This document shows, one piece after another, positions 1 to 10,674 of a stretch of DNA of 64,000 nt. A program made the translations under genes and the position numbers. The DNA lies in the NCBI RefSeq assembly GCF_902635505.1, contig NC_045431.1:99885988-99949987 (forward strand). The letters run 5' to 3'. The number at the start of each line of letters is the position of its first letter. Within the stretch, counting starts at the first letter, position 1. The DNA is from Sarcophilus harrisii. Lineage: Eukaryota > Chordata > Mammalia > Dasyuromorphia > Dasyuridae. The notes beneath the pieces are model-generated. The model searched no databases, was not told the DNA's origin, and worked only from the letters and a program-made list of their open reading frames with translations.

Positions 1-664
1 CTTAATTTTTTTTTACAATATTGTCATAAGTATAAATTATTCTCATTTCACTTTGGATCATTTCCAAGTGAAGTTCAGGAAAAGCCTCCTTTCCCTGATA
101 TTTCCTCATTTGTTTGTTCTCCTAACCCCATTATATAAGATAAGTACTCCGTCATTATTCCTCCACTATATCCCGAGGACACTCTAGAGCAAAAAGAATA
201 CTAAAAGTAATCTTCTTCAGTCTCCTTAGGTGAAAGGAAATTACATGACTTGTTTTAGGATCTCTCTGAAGAACTTTAGAATTGAGGGTGAGACAATGGA
301 GACACTGGCACAGGACCTCCCAGCACAGCAGACTCACATCAAGGAAGTTGCTGTGTTCTACAAGTAAAACATAGTTACTATAGCTCAAAAGAAATGTGAG
401 ATGTGCTAATTTAAAGACATCTCTGGTCCAAAGGGACTATTTATGCCTAATCTATGGTAGAGCCTTCTAAGCTTCTATCAGTCTGATCAGTCACAGTTGG
501 ACACAATGAGCCTAACATAATGATATATATATAGTTCTACCCATCAATTTCTGATGAAAGTCCTCTGAAAGTCTGCGAATATCACAGAAGCAAATATTTG
601 CTGACCTTCAAAAACCATTATTCAAGTTCAAACCAGAGAATCAAGAAAGTAAAAGGTATAGGAT
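1..664. other. Unassigned AT-rich DNA
   Basis: No repeat family, gene or RNA is recognised here. Open frames are short and show no familiar motif. Confidence 0.5.
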
Positions 665-862
665 AGTCATAAAACTATAGATTTGTATGGAAAGATGTCT
701 TAAAGTTCATCTAATAGATAAACACCCTTACCTTATAGATAAGGGAGCTGAGACTCAGAGAATTTAAATGATTTTTCAAGGTCACACAAACAGCAAGTAC
801 AATAGCCAAAAATTCAAACCTAGGTGCTTTGATTTCAAATTCAAAACTCTTCCCCTATAAGA
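665..862 (-). repeat. MIR/THER1-type SINE relic
   Basis: The plus strand reads as the reverse complement of a CORE/MIR-type SINE. It has a 'tagataagggagctgagactcagag' equivalent of the conserved 'gatgaggaaactgaggc' block, then 'aaggtcacacaaacagcaagta', then a 'ctaggtgctttgatttcaaa' tail. It is strongly diverged, so old. Confidence 0.6.
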
Positions 863-1925
863 AAAGGGAGAATTTCAACAGGAAGAATTCAGTTATTTAG
901 CAATATTTGTCTTAAACATTGGATGTTTTCTCATTTCTGGGATAGTTTTTCTAAGTGTTCCCCTTCTAAATTGTATCTACTAACTTTAATGAAAGCTTCC
1001 TGAATAATTCTTTGAAGTATATTTAAGGAAATTAGCCCTTTCTTTCTCTAGTTATCCTGACTGGCATTCAGTTAATCAAAATGTAATGTTGCAAATTTAG
1101 TCAACATAATTGTGTTTTGGCTAAGAACCTTCAGTGCCATTACTCTTCAACTTCCTTGTGCTATTGTTAATTAAGATGGATGATTAAAATATATGAGAAT
1201 TAATTGCTTGTGCAATGACGGGCCAGTTTTCCTACTGGAATATGGGATTAGAGAATTGGTTTAAAAAGATAACTGCTTATCTTTGTCCCCACTCATAGCA
1301 GAGTCTACTGTCCAGTGAATATAATAGAAAGCCCTTCATCCTGGGCTTATCTCTCCCTGCTACAGTTCCTTTTATTTTCAAGCTCAGGGCCTTATGCAAG
1401 TTTCATTGGCTTTTTTGGCTTTCAATTAATTTAATAATTCTCTAGAGCCTGTGCATAGGGCTTCTGACTGGGCAGGTCTTTATTTCCAAATATGACTGCA
1501 TGTATCCAATGAAAGAAGGCATTTAACATGGAGTGAGCTTGTTAGGAGCTGTCTGGAAGTTTCTTTTCAGCAACTCTTTGGCTGTGAAGTCTACGTTCTC
1601 ATAGGATTAAATAGTCATAGAACTCAATAACTTTGTATTCCCATTGCCTTCCTGGAATACTAGACTTAGTCTTTTAAAAGAAGATTCAATAATTTGTGAA
1701 CAATGTAAGGATACCTTGATGAAGATTATAGCACATCATCACAGAGTTGTGTATTAGGATCATAGGAAAGTTCACTGAAAAATCAACTTATTTCTTTCGC
1801 TTTTATAAAATCACAGACTCAATTAAAGGAAAGAGAGAATTCTTTGAGCCATATGGAAGAAATGGAGAATTTAATGCAGTGCTAGACATTAGACTCAAGT
1901 TGTTAGGGATGCCTCCCTCCTTTAA
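863..1925. other. Unassigned complex DNA; candidate conserved non-coding block near 1030-1650
   Basis: The sequence is complex and matches no repeat I know. It has several AT-rich homeodomain-like cores (ttaatt, attaa) between mixed-composition stretches, a pattern often seen in conserved enhancers. No coding frame is convincing. The regulatory reading is inference only, and a cross-mammal alignment would decide it. Confidence 0.2.
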
Positions 1926-1929
1926 GACT

Positions 1930-2375
1930 AACAGCAGGAGTGAAATGAGCAGAACCAGGAGAATATTATACACAGCAAGAGCAAGATTATGTGATGATCA
2001 CTGTGATGAACTGGCTCTTCTTATCTACGCATTGATTTAAGGCAGTTCTAGTAGACTTGGGATAGAAAATCCCACCCACATCTAGAAAGAGAACTATGGA
2101 GATTAAATATTGATAAAAATATAGCATTTTCACTTGTTTCTTTACTTTTTCTTGCTTGTATTTTTTCCTATTTTATCTGATTTTACTTGCAAAACATGAC
2201 AAATATGAAAATAAAGTTAAAAGAATTACACATTTTAAATCTATATCAGATTGCTTGTTGTCTTGGGGTAGAGAGAGGTAAGGGAAGAGAGGGAAAAATG
2301 GAACACAAAGTCTTACAAAAATGAATATAAAAACTATCTTTACATGTATTCAAAAAATAAAATGCTATCAAAAAA
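1930..2375 (+). repeat. L1 3' end (end of ORF2 plus 3' UTR)
   Basis: A frame ending at 2040 contains MSRTRR.LYTA and then a D.C.DELALL-like stretch, which matches the C-terminus of marsupial L1 ORF2. It is followed by the typical 3' UTR: 'agagaactatggaga', 'catgacaaatatgaaaat', 'tatcagattgcttgttgtct', and a tail signal with A-rich end near 2340-2375. It is 5'-truncated and diverged. Confidence 0.85.
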
Positions 2376-2544
2376 TTTAAAAATATCAACAGCAGGCTCA
2401 TATACTCTCTTTGTGAAGTTAGAGGTAAGGAATTCTCTACTCTTCTAAAGCTCTTCTCTTTACCTCTCTTTGTAGTACAGAAATTAACTTTTGTTCTTGA
2501 AGTCTAAGCCAGAAGAACTTAGATGTGTGGCAGATTCCATTAAG

Positions 2545-2845
2545 TAGAAATGACTATAGAGAATGAATGTGGTTCAAAGGATAGTATTTTTACCTTTTTT
2601 GTTGTTCTTTGTTTGCTAGGTTTGTTTATTTCTTTCTTGTACTTTTCCCCATTCTTGATGTGATTTTTCTGGTGTAGCATGACAAATATGGAAGTATGTT
2701 TAGACAAATTGCTATATCAGATTGCTTGTTGTCTTGGGGAGGGTGTGGTAGAGGAGAAAAATTTGGAACACAATGTTTTGCAAAGATAAATTTTTTAAAC
2801 TTTGTATATATTTGGAAAAATAAAGTACTATTAAAAAAAAAAGAA
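2545..2845 (+). repeat. L1 3' UTR, second copy
   Basis: It repeats the same 3' UTR landmarks as the copy 170 bp upstream: 'gaatgtggttcaaagg', 'catgacaaatatggaa', 'tatcagattgcttgttgtct', 'aataaagtactatt'. It ends in an A-run at about 2833-2845. It carries only UTR and no ORF2, so it is an independent, more truncated insertion in the same orientation. Confidence 0.85.
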
Positions 2846-3019
2846 TAGAGCCAACAAATGATAGTTAACAGGTGTTTTGAGGGAGGGTAGATCATTGTCT
2901 TGATGCTGAATGTTTCTGTACAGAGGAAACTATGAAGACTATCTACTAAGGAGAAAGGGAAAGGGTATAACTGGCACAATGAAAATTCTTACTCATAAAT
3001 ATTTGATTCAAATATTTAC

Positions 3020-3222
3020 TTCAAATAGATTTTCATAGTTAGAGAGCTAGAACTGGAAGAGAACTTAGAGGTAAATAAATTGAGCTTTTTTGCTTTACTA
3101 ATGAAGAAACTGAGCCCCAATGTTCAGTTTAAAAGTCACACAGGTTATAAGTAGTAGAACAAGGATTTGAATCCATATTCTCTGAATCCAATTCATCACT
3201 TTTTCCACTATTTTCTATTTTG
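3020..3222 (-). repeat. MIR/THER1-type SINE relic
   Basis: The plus strand shows 'gagctagaactggaagagaa', then 'atgaagaaactgagcccc', then 'gtcacacaggttataagtag', then 'aaggatttgaatcc', the antisense order of a MIR-type CORE-SINE. Confidence 0.7.
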
Positions 3223-3231
3223 GGCCACTTT

Positions 3232-3430
3232 CAGTCCATCTGCATGCCTTGTTGCTTGTGCTCCAGAATCTATTTCTGATTCAGCTACAAACACCCAATT
3301 TTGTCACCTGGTCCCTGGGTGGGATCTCCTCTGGTATCAGGGTCAACATCCTATTTTCTAGTCATGTAATATACTAACCATTTTGATAAAATATTCATCA
3401 CCTCCAAGAATATCAAGGTTTTTATTATTA
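3232..3430. repeat. Uncharacterised repeat, copy A
   Basis: This block is clearly similar to 3899-4050 in the same orientation. Both start 'cagtccatc', share 'ttgt.gcttgtgctccag' (copy B has 'ttgtttcttgtgctccag'), and end around 'aatatcaaggt'/'aatgtcaaggt'. The offset between starts is 667 bp. I do not recognise the family. The pair could be one older element duplicated or two insertions. Confidence 0.45.
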
Positions 3431-3654
3431 ATTTCTTTTTCTGTCTTCAATGGGAGCATTCAAAGCAGTAAAAATTAAAATTAACTTCTTGAGTTTCAAA
3501 TTGAAAAAAGTCTATTTATTATAATATATAACATGGAACATATTACATAGCATGTAACACTGAATAATCTTCATTTTTATTAAAATTATTTTAAAGAGAA
3601 ATTAATAATATGATATTTAGAAGTTGTATGATATGGAGGACAGTGTTATACTTG

Positions 3655-3745
3655 GAATCAATCAATCAATCAAACAACAAGCTTTGATTAAAAACTTAAC
3701 TATGTTTCAAGCATTGCCAGGAACAAGTAGATTCGAATTGCAGGT
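3655..3745 (-). repeat. L2 3'-end relic
   Basis: 'aatcaatcaatcaatc' followed by a degenerate 'caagcattgccaggaac' resembles the reverse complement of an L2 3' terminus (tandem tail, then the 'ccaggcactg' block). Confidence 0.45.
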
Positions 3746-3898
3746 GATTTCTGTGGTATCAGGCAAATTTTAACATTCCTAAATTGCAGTATCATCATAA
3801 ACAAAGTGAGCTGATTGGATGAGGTTATTTCAAAGATACCTTCTCACTATCAATCAATGATCCCATGATAAAATAGTTTTTAAAGGTCCTAGCTTATA

Positions 3899-4050
3899 CA
3901 GTCCATCTTCACACCTTGTTTCTTGTGCTCCAGCATATCTCTGACCCAGCCACATATTCCCAGTCTTGGGAGCATCTTTATTGATATTCACCATGTGGAA
4001 GATACTGGGTAACCCGCATTCAATAATGTCAAGGTGTAGAGTAATAGGAG
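3899..4050. repeat. Uncharacterised repeat, copy B
   Basis: Partner of the block at 3232-3430, with matching landmarks 'cagtccatc', 'cttgtgctccag' and 'aatgtcaaggt'. The family is unknown. Confidence 0.45.
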
Positions 4051-5790
4051 AGTTTTGAAGGATTTTGGAGATGTTCTAGAATGTTTTCTGGTCTGCTAGC
4101 TATGTGTTTCTGTAGCTATTGATGATGCCTTCAAAAGATACTAGCGAGCAAAAGCGTTGTTTTCTCTTTAGTTATTCTTTCTTGGTGAATCTCTCCTTTT
4201 GGTTTTGACTCCACTAATATAACCTAGTAATAATCAGTGTTCTAAGACAAGAGGCCTTGGACGCTTTTCCTCCAAGGCCACATGTGGCTCTATGAAAATG
4301 GGCCAGGATCCTTTCCCTGGCTATTTGTTATTTTGATTTAGGTGAAGAAAAATAATCTAGAGGCTTAAACCGTAATTAAAAAAATGTTGAGGAGATTGTT
4401 TTGTTATTTTCATATCCCCAAAAGTAAATTATACCTATATGAAAAACTGATTTTTATATAGAGTTACATGGAACTGGAATGTTAGTCACTGACTGCTTTC
4501 AATGACAGAGCACACTGAACATTGAGGTTTTAGCCAATGGCAGTAGAGGAAGACATCCCAACATTTCAGGGGTCACTTTTTAGAGTCTTCTGAGGGTGTA
4601 GTTATCTGACTTGAAGATAGTGTGCATGGAGCATACTTGCTACAATATGATGACCCTCTTCCTCTATGATTTTCTTAGGAATTATCTTTAAAATATTATT
4701 TTATTTTCACCCAAACGATTGTAATTATTTTTAGGATGATTTCTTGATAATTCCATCTGATGCTACAATATTAACCATTAATCTTTGCTGTCTTTAAAGT
4801 GAGCGAAGACACTGTACTTGTAATAGAGGAGAACCCCATTTCTTTAGATACCATCAATTATGGAATTTTCAGTCCAACTTTGGATGGAATTTGCATTTGT
4901 GCTATTTAGAAGAAACAACTGTTAAGCAAATTAATAGGCTACATGAAATCACTGGGACTTTGTTCAACCTACTTAACAGAATGAACTGTTTTTAAAAACT
5001 CTGGGTAATTAATTATTTATATGCAAATGGTTCTGCTTATTATAAATGAGTGTGATCCATTGACTAGGCCAGGTTAAAGATATTTGTTTTCCAAAACACT
5101 TTTGTAAGTAATTAGTTTGAGTTATTACATATCCTTGAAAGTAATAAAGCTGTATTTCTTTCAAAATGTTCTATAATTCAGATTTTTCACTTATTTTCAC
5201 TGTGGCTGCCCCTGACCTAATAGTCTAAGTTAGTGAGGCCATCCCATACAATCATTTTAAATAGGAAGTCCAGCAGAACATTTTTCCCCTTTTAAATCCA
5301 GTATTGAACCAGAAGTATTCTAGGTATTGTGAAAATTAATCTCATTGACATAAGCCTATATGCATCAAAATTAATGGCTATATCTTTAATGATATTTCCC
5401 CCCAGAAACAGTAAACTATAGTAAAACTTTCAATAGTCCTCCTTTGTCTCTTGAATTAAGCATACCCTCCTCCCACCCCAGATTTTATAATGTCAGGGGC
5501 TTCATAACAGACCTCCACCTTACAAAGCCTTTCTTATTTAATATTATTCCTTTCCACATATTATTCCATGTTCTGCTCAAATAGAATCATTTTATTTTCC
5601 TTCTTAAACATTAGTTAAAATGATTTCCCCATCCCATAGTTCCCACCCCATTCCCATCTCTCTTTATAGAAGTCCTCATCTTTTCCATCAAGGCTTACAA
5701 GGAGGTTTCCCTGATCCCCCCAAATGAAAATAGTTTCTACCTCATCAATCTCATCGTATATTGTCTGGACTTTTTCTTTGCCTTTTAATT
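4051..5790. other. Unassigned complex DNA; candidate conserved non-coding block near 4780-5110
   Basis: No gene or known repeat is recognised. A small perfect stem (ggccttgg at 4253-4260 with ccaaggcc at 4272-4279) lies within it. The 4780-5110 stretch contains 'taattaattatttatatgcaaat', an octamer/homeodomain-type AT core in otherwise non-repetitive sequence. A regulatory role is inference only. Confidence 0.2.
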
Positions 5791-5794
5791 TTGG

Positions 5795-5895
5795 TGTCAT
5801 AATTATTTATATTCCTGTATTCCTTATCCCTAAATTATATGCTGCTTGAGAATTGGGTTTATCCCTTATCAGTGTTGATACCAATAGCTCTTGCA
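5795..5895 (+). repeat. L2 3'-end relic
   Basis: 'tatgctgcttgagaattggg' followed by 'cttatcagtgttgatacc' resembles the L2 3' end ('gctccttgagggcaggga' block). It is heavily diverged. Confidence 0.35.
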
Positions 5896-6880
5896 ATGAT
5901 GCTTGAAATTTTATATGTATATATATGAAAGGAAAGGAAGCTGCTTCTGTGATTTCAATGGTTATAGGGAAGTCTTAATGAGGAAACTACTCCTAATCAA
6001 ATTTAATATTTATAAAGCATGCTTTCATTTGTAACTTAAGTTTTACAGAGTTGAGTAAGTACACTGTAAGGTTAAGTAATTACGACTAGTTTGCATCAAA
6101 AATAGCACTGTAATCCAGTTATTTGGAACGTTGAGTTCAATGTTATATTTAGCATTTATTGAATTGTATTAATTAAAATGCTTTATTCAAAGTCATAATT
6201 GTATATAGTGCTCTGCTGGATTTCACTTTAGGAGCAAGTAAATTCTGTGTGTGAGTGTTTAAAAGGGAAAATCTAAAATGTTTTTGTTTGTTTTATAGTT
6301 TATTATGGATACCCACCATAGTGTTTGGAATATGATATTCAAGTGCTTAATATTTAGTGATTTGATCATTAATATAAAGGCATATAAGAATATATGAAGG
6401 GTTTCCTTCAAATTTCAGAAAACAATTTTCATTACTAGGTTAATAATAAAAATGTACTTTTGAATGATAAACTTTTCATGATAACCTGAAAATAATTTAA
6501 TATTCTTACTTTTTAATTAAAAACTTGCATAATTTAAAGATAGACTTAGACTACTGATGGAAGGTGTTATTTTATTATAAATTATGAAAATGTCATATAA
6601 CTACATTTTTGCATATCCCTAGTGTTATCCATTGGGATTTTATTTTCTGTGGCCTTATTTGGTGACTGACTTGATCAAAGCAGAAAAGAGATGTTATTAT
6701 ATTGCTTTATTTCTTTTCTTTTTGGTCACTCCACAGACACTATGAATATGTTAACATTTTTGAAGGATACATACAAGAATATAATAGAATATAATGTGAA
6801 AGTTTTCTGGAGGCAGCCTTAGTTTCAGTTACAATCAATAATTACTCCAAAATGCAGCCAGCTGGTAAAAATGCAAACGT
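5896..6880. other. Unassigned AT-rich DNA
   Basis: The sequence is complex and AT-rich with no familiar repeat or coding frame. Confidence 0.4.
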
Positions 6881-6886
6881 ATATTT

Positions 6887-7150
6887 CTCCTTCCAAAATA
6901 GCCCGGTTAGTTGAGGCCTAACTCTCTGCTTGGTTCCAAGAGATCTTGCAGCTTTGTCCTTGGCTTCTGCCTCTGCTTTCTTCAGCCTCCAGCCAGCACC
7001 AATTTGGAAGATGCAATGAATCTCTCTTGCCTCGAAGATAGGGCTTGTAGGCTTTCTTCCCGAGTCCCTGTCTCTGACCCCGTCGATGTTCCAGAGAAAT
7101 TCCTCCTTCCAAACTAGCCCAGTTAGTTGAAAGACCTATCTCTCTGCTTG
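6887..7150. repeat. GC-rich repeat with a partial second unit (216-bp period)
   Basis: A GC-rich island in AT-rich DNA. The start at 6887 ('ctccttccaaaatagccc') recurs at 7103 ('ctccttccaaactagccc'), followed in both copies by 'gttagttga' and 'ctctctgcttg'. This gives a 216-bp period with one full and one partial unit. The composition and abrupt edges suggest a transposed element, possibly an LTR fragment. The family is not recognised with certainty. The two overlapping opposite-strand frames here (6911-7117, 6918-7112) are a by-product of the GC content. Confidence 0.5.
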
Positions 7151-7638
7151 AGAAATATGTTTTAAGTGAACTTGGATATTAGAGTTGAAGATGTCATTTA
7201 TGAAATGAAGGCAGAAGAAAATATTTATAATACTTTAATAGACCTTTGGAAAGCAAGTCTTACATTTTTTGTTTAGTCCATGGTTTATTTTGTTTGTTTC
7301 ATGAATAAATAAATTCATGATGCCATCAATCTGGTCATTTCCTTCAAACATATAAATCAAAACATCTCTATGCCTTTCATCTTGTGTAGCTTTTGTCTTA
7401 ATGATCTGAAAGTTTCGTCCCACCTGCTAGAGGTATTTTTCTAGATTCCTTGAAATTTCATGTTTAACAACAGATGACATTTCTCGTCCATTGGCTATCA
7501 CTTGCTCTCTGGTAAAACATCTGTTAAAGGTATCCTTAATATCTTTTCTCTTGAGCATATGGGTTCAATGAACTTGTTGATTATGTGCCTCTCAATCAAT
7601 TAATCAATTGATAAGCAAATTGACAAATTAGGAAAACA
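7151..7638. other. Unassigned AT-rich DNA
   Basis: No repeat or gene is recognised. Confidence 0.4.
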
Positions 7639-7745
7639 GGATCACAGCATCGTAGCCTGAGAATTGAAAGAGACTTCAAAGGTCATTTGGTCTAAACCAA
7701 TAGATGAGGAAATTAAAATCCAGAGTGGTTAAATGATTTAGCTAA
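7639..7745 (-). repeat. MIR/THER1-type SINE relic, partial
   Basis: 'cttcaaaggtcatttggtct' then 'atgaggaaattaaaatcc' and 'aaatgatttagctaa' follow the antisense order of a MIR-type SINE. The 3' half is missing. Confidence 0.5.
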
Positions 7746-8650
7746 ATTATGTGCCAGATACTATGCAAGGTGTTTACAAAGACAAAAACAAAATAGACTT
7801 AGAAAACATACATACCCATATATGTACATATATATACATATACATGCAAATGAAATAGATACAAAGTAATATGTGGGATTAAGCTTTTGAGTTGAACTTT
7901 GAAGGAAACTAGGAATTTTCTCTTAGAGGCAAGAAAGTAGTTTATTTCAGGCATTGGGGAGCTGATACAAAGACATGAAATGGCAGTGAATTACCATATT
8001 GTATCATGTAGAAGACAGATGATTAGGCTGAAAAGGTACATTATAGCCAGGTTATGTCCTTTCAATGATTGAGAGAATTTTGTATTTGATCTTTAAGAAC
8101 CTAAACATAATTTTCTTCATCTACAAAATGAAAAGGTAGAATTAGATGTCCTTTAAGGTCCCTGTCAGGTGTAGATCTGACTCTAAAATCCTTTGACTTG
8201 GAAATAGGGAGGCACTGGTGTTTATTGAATAGGGAAGAATCAGAGCTTTAAAAAATATACATAGGCATCTGTATGAAGAAAAGATTTGCAGAAGAGGGAG
8301 ACCTGAGACAAGAAAACTCACAAGAGGCTATTGTAATGGTTCACAAGAGAAATGATGAGGGTCTAAATTATGATGACTTCTGTGTGAGTGGTGAAAATTG
8401 AATGGATCTGAGAAATGTTACAGAAATTCAGTTTATTCAGGTTGGACAAGTAACTGGATATGTGGGATTACAGATATTGAGTAACTGATAATAACACTGA
8501 GATTGTGATCTTGGGTGAATTGAGAATGGTGGTGCATGCAATAGAAATAAGGATTTTAGGAAGTGGGATGGATTGTGAATGGTGTGAGAAAATGAGTTCT
8601 ATTTTGGACAGGTTGATTTAGTCATACTTTTTGAGCACCTAGTTCAAAAT
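7745..8650 (-). repeat. Old L2-tail-associated repeat, about 0.9 kb
   Basis: It begins with a reversed L2-type terminus ('gtgccagatactatgcaaggtg') and continues through phrases I associate with a long ancient mammalian repeat: 'aactttgaaggaaactagg', 'gcattggggagctgat', 'ttgtatttgatcttt', 'aggctattgtaatgg', 'gagttctattttggaca'. A short MIR-like 3' piece ('ttcttcatctacaaaatg', about 8110-8190) lies inside it. A second partial copy is at 37340-37700. Strand is assigned from the L2-like end. Confidence 0.5.
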
Positions 8651-9090
8651 GACAAGTAAAATCAGACTAGATTCTCCATGATCATTTGGATGACCACAAA
8701 TTTAATTATTTGGAAACCATGATGTCTGATATTAAAATGAAAGATGTCTACTGAAGAAAAAATAACATTCTTTTATATACGGTGATTTTTCATTTACCAT
8801 TATGAAATAGCTTTTACAGTCAGTCTAGCAGTATATTTATTTATCTTAAAGAATATTACAAATGGTCAATGAACTGAGTTCAGAACTAAAAAAGGAGATT
8901 GGAGAATCAAGAAAGAATAATCCTACTTTCTAATACTTTTATTCAACTATAAAATATAGTCATATACTCTACTTGTTTAAAAAGTCTGTGGAACATTAAA
9001 TATAAAATAATAATAGTAGTACAGAGATTTGTTCCAGGAAAATTTTTATGTCAACTTCATTGAACAAGATGAAAAGGAAGATGTTTCTTT
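8651..9090. other. Unassigned AT-rich DNA
   Basis: No feature is recognised. Confidence 0.4.
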
Positions 9091-9094
9091 TTTC

Positions 9095-9255
9095 CCCTCA
9101 ATAGTATTTTATTTTTACAAATATACACAAAGATCATTTCTAACATTCACTTTTGTAAATTTTTGTGTTCCAAATTTTTCTTTCTCCCTTCTTTAGCTTC
9201 CTCCTTCCTAAAACAGCACAGCAAGCAATTTATACAGGATAAACATGTGCAATCT
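9095..9255 (-). repeat. L1 3' UTR fragment
   Basis: 'agtattttatttttaca' at the tail end, then 'ttgtgttccaaatttttc', 'cagcaagcaatttatacagg' and 'aaacatgtgcaat' are the reverse complement of the L1 3' UTR landmarks. Confidence 0.8.
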
Positions 9256-9729
9256 AAAAGGATGACTTTTCAATAAAAATAATAAACAACAACTTGCGTT
9301 TATTTTGTGCTTTCAGGTTCATGAAGTGCTTTATATCCCTTATCATTCCTTTAGAAATAAAAGCTGAATTCTTTAAACCTAGCAATACAAAAATATTGTA
9401 CAATACAATTCGAAAACAATGCAAAATAAGTTGAGGTATATACTTTAATTGATATACCACTTTCCCATGTTTTTGTGAACCACTATAATCAACCAAACAA
9501 ACAAACAATTATTTGCCAGTCAGAAACTGACAGATCAAAAGTTAGGAAAATTTTAGAGCAATAAATTGTGGTTTAATGAATCTTGTAGTTGAAATTGCTA
9601 TCTATGAAATAGTCTAAATAACCAGGTTTATTAAAAAATATTATGGAATCAAAGGATAGAATGGGGGGAGGGTAGAATACTTTACCAGTATTTCATGATT
9701 TTCCTAACATTTTTTGAAATTTCACAATG

Positions 9730-10674
9730 AAGTACATTTTGCTTCTATCATTAGTGAACACCAAATGGCAGACTATGCTGGTGCTGGGGGAGGAGAGGGA
9801 GGAGCCAGGGGTTTGGGGTAGGAAGGTGATCTGGAATCAGAGGCTGGAGTAGCACCTGCTGTGGCTTTGGCTGTGGGGGCTGAAGTCTGAGCAGTAGTCA
9901 TGGGCAAGGCCATAGGCTCTGAGGAGGAAAGGCCAAAGACAAGGAGTGGCCTCTTGCTATCCAAGGACATGAAGTTCAAGTTTTTGGAAGAGATCTCTTT
10001 TTCTCCTTCCTATCAAGGAGTCTGAGATCATAGACTTCTTCCTGAGATCTTCATTGAAAGATGAGGTTCTGAAGATCATACATGTGCAGAAATAAAGTAG
10101 AGCTGAACAATGGATCAAGTTCAAGGCTTTTGTAGCCATTGGTGACTACAGTGGCCATGTTGGTCTGGGTGTGAAGTGCTCCAAGGAAGTGGCCAAAACT
10201 ATTTGTGGTACCATCATTCTAGCCAAGTTGTCCATTGTTCCTGTGAGATGTGGCTACTAGAGGAACAAGATTGGCAAGCCCACACGGTGCCCTGCAAGGT
10301 CACTGGGTACTGTGGATCAGTTCTGGTGCACCTCATCCCTGCCCCTAGCAGTACTGGCATTGCCTCAACTCCCCTGTTTAAGAAACTCCTGAGGATGGCA
10401 GGAACTGATGACAACTATACTTCTGCAAGAGATTGTACTGCCAATCTGAGAACCTTTGATGCCATCTCCAGAACATATAGCTACCTAACCCCAGCCTGAT
10501 GGAAGGAGACTGTTCAATAAGTATCCCTATCAGGAATTTACTGATCATCTTGTGAAAACTCACCCTTTCATATCTGTCCAGAGGACCCAGGCAGTCACTG
10601 AAGCAACTACAGATGTTTTTAATAAACAAGGAAAAAATTGAAATATGCCTGTTTAAAAAGAAAAAAGTACATTT
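9730..10674 (+). pseudogene. RPS2: Processed pseudogene of ribosomal protein S2 (uS5)
   Basis: The parent gene encodes uS5 of the small ribosomal subunit. This copy is intronless and nearly full length. The start at 9765 sits in 'caccaaATGG', matching the RPS2 start context, and gives MADYAGAGGG. Later stretches read as RPS2: [85 protein letters not shown]. It ends with a short 3' UTR ('gcctgttt') and an A-tail at 10655-10666. A 10-bp direct repeat, aagtacattt, flanks it at 9730-9739 and 10665-10674, as expected for L1-driven retroposition. It is dead: stop codons lie at 9819-9821 and at 10258-10260 (where RPS2 has the Trp of GYWG), and there are further frame breaks in the Arg/Gly-rich N-terminal part. 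The open frame 10176-10499 is its residue. No promoter is visible. Confidence 0.95.

Noticed and set aside
6911-7117. Overlapping plus- and minus-strand frames in a GC-rich patch
   Set aside because: They lie within the 216-bp-period repeat and have no recognisable domain.
10176-10499. 107-codon open frame as an intact ribosomal protein gene
   Set aside because: It is a residual frame within the RPS2 processed pseudogene, with upstream stops and no introns.
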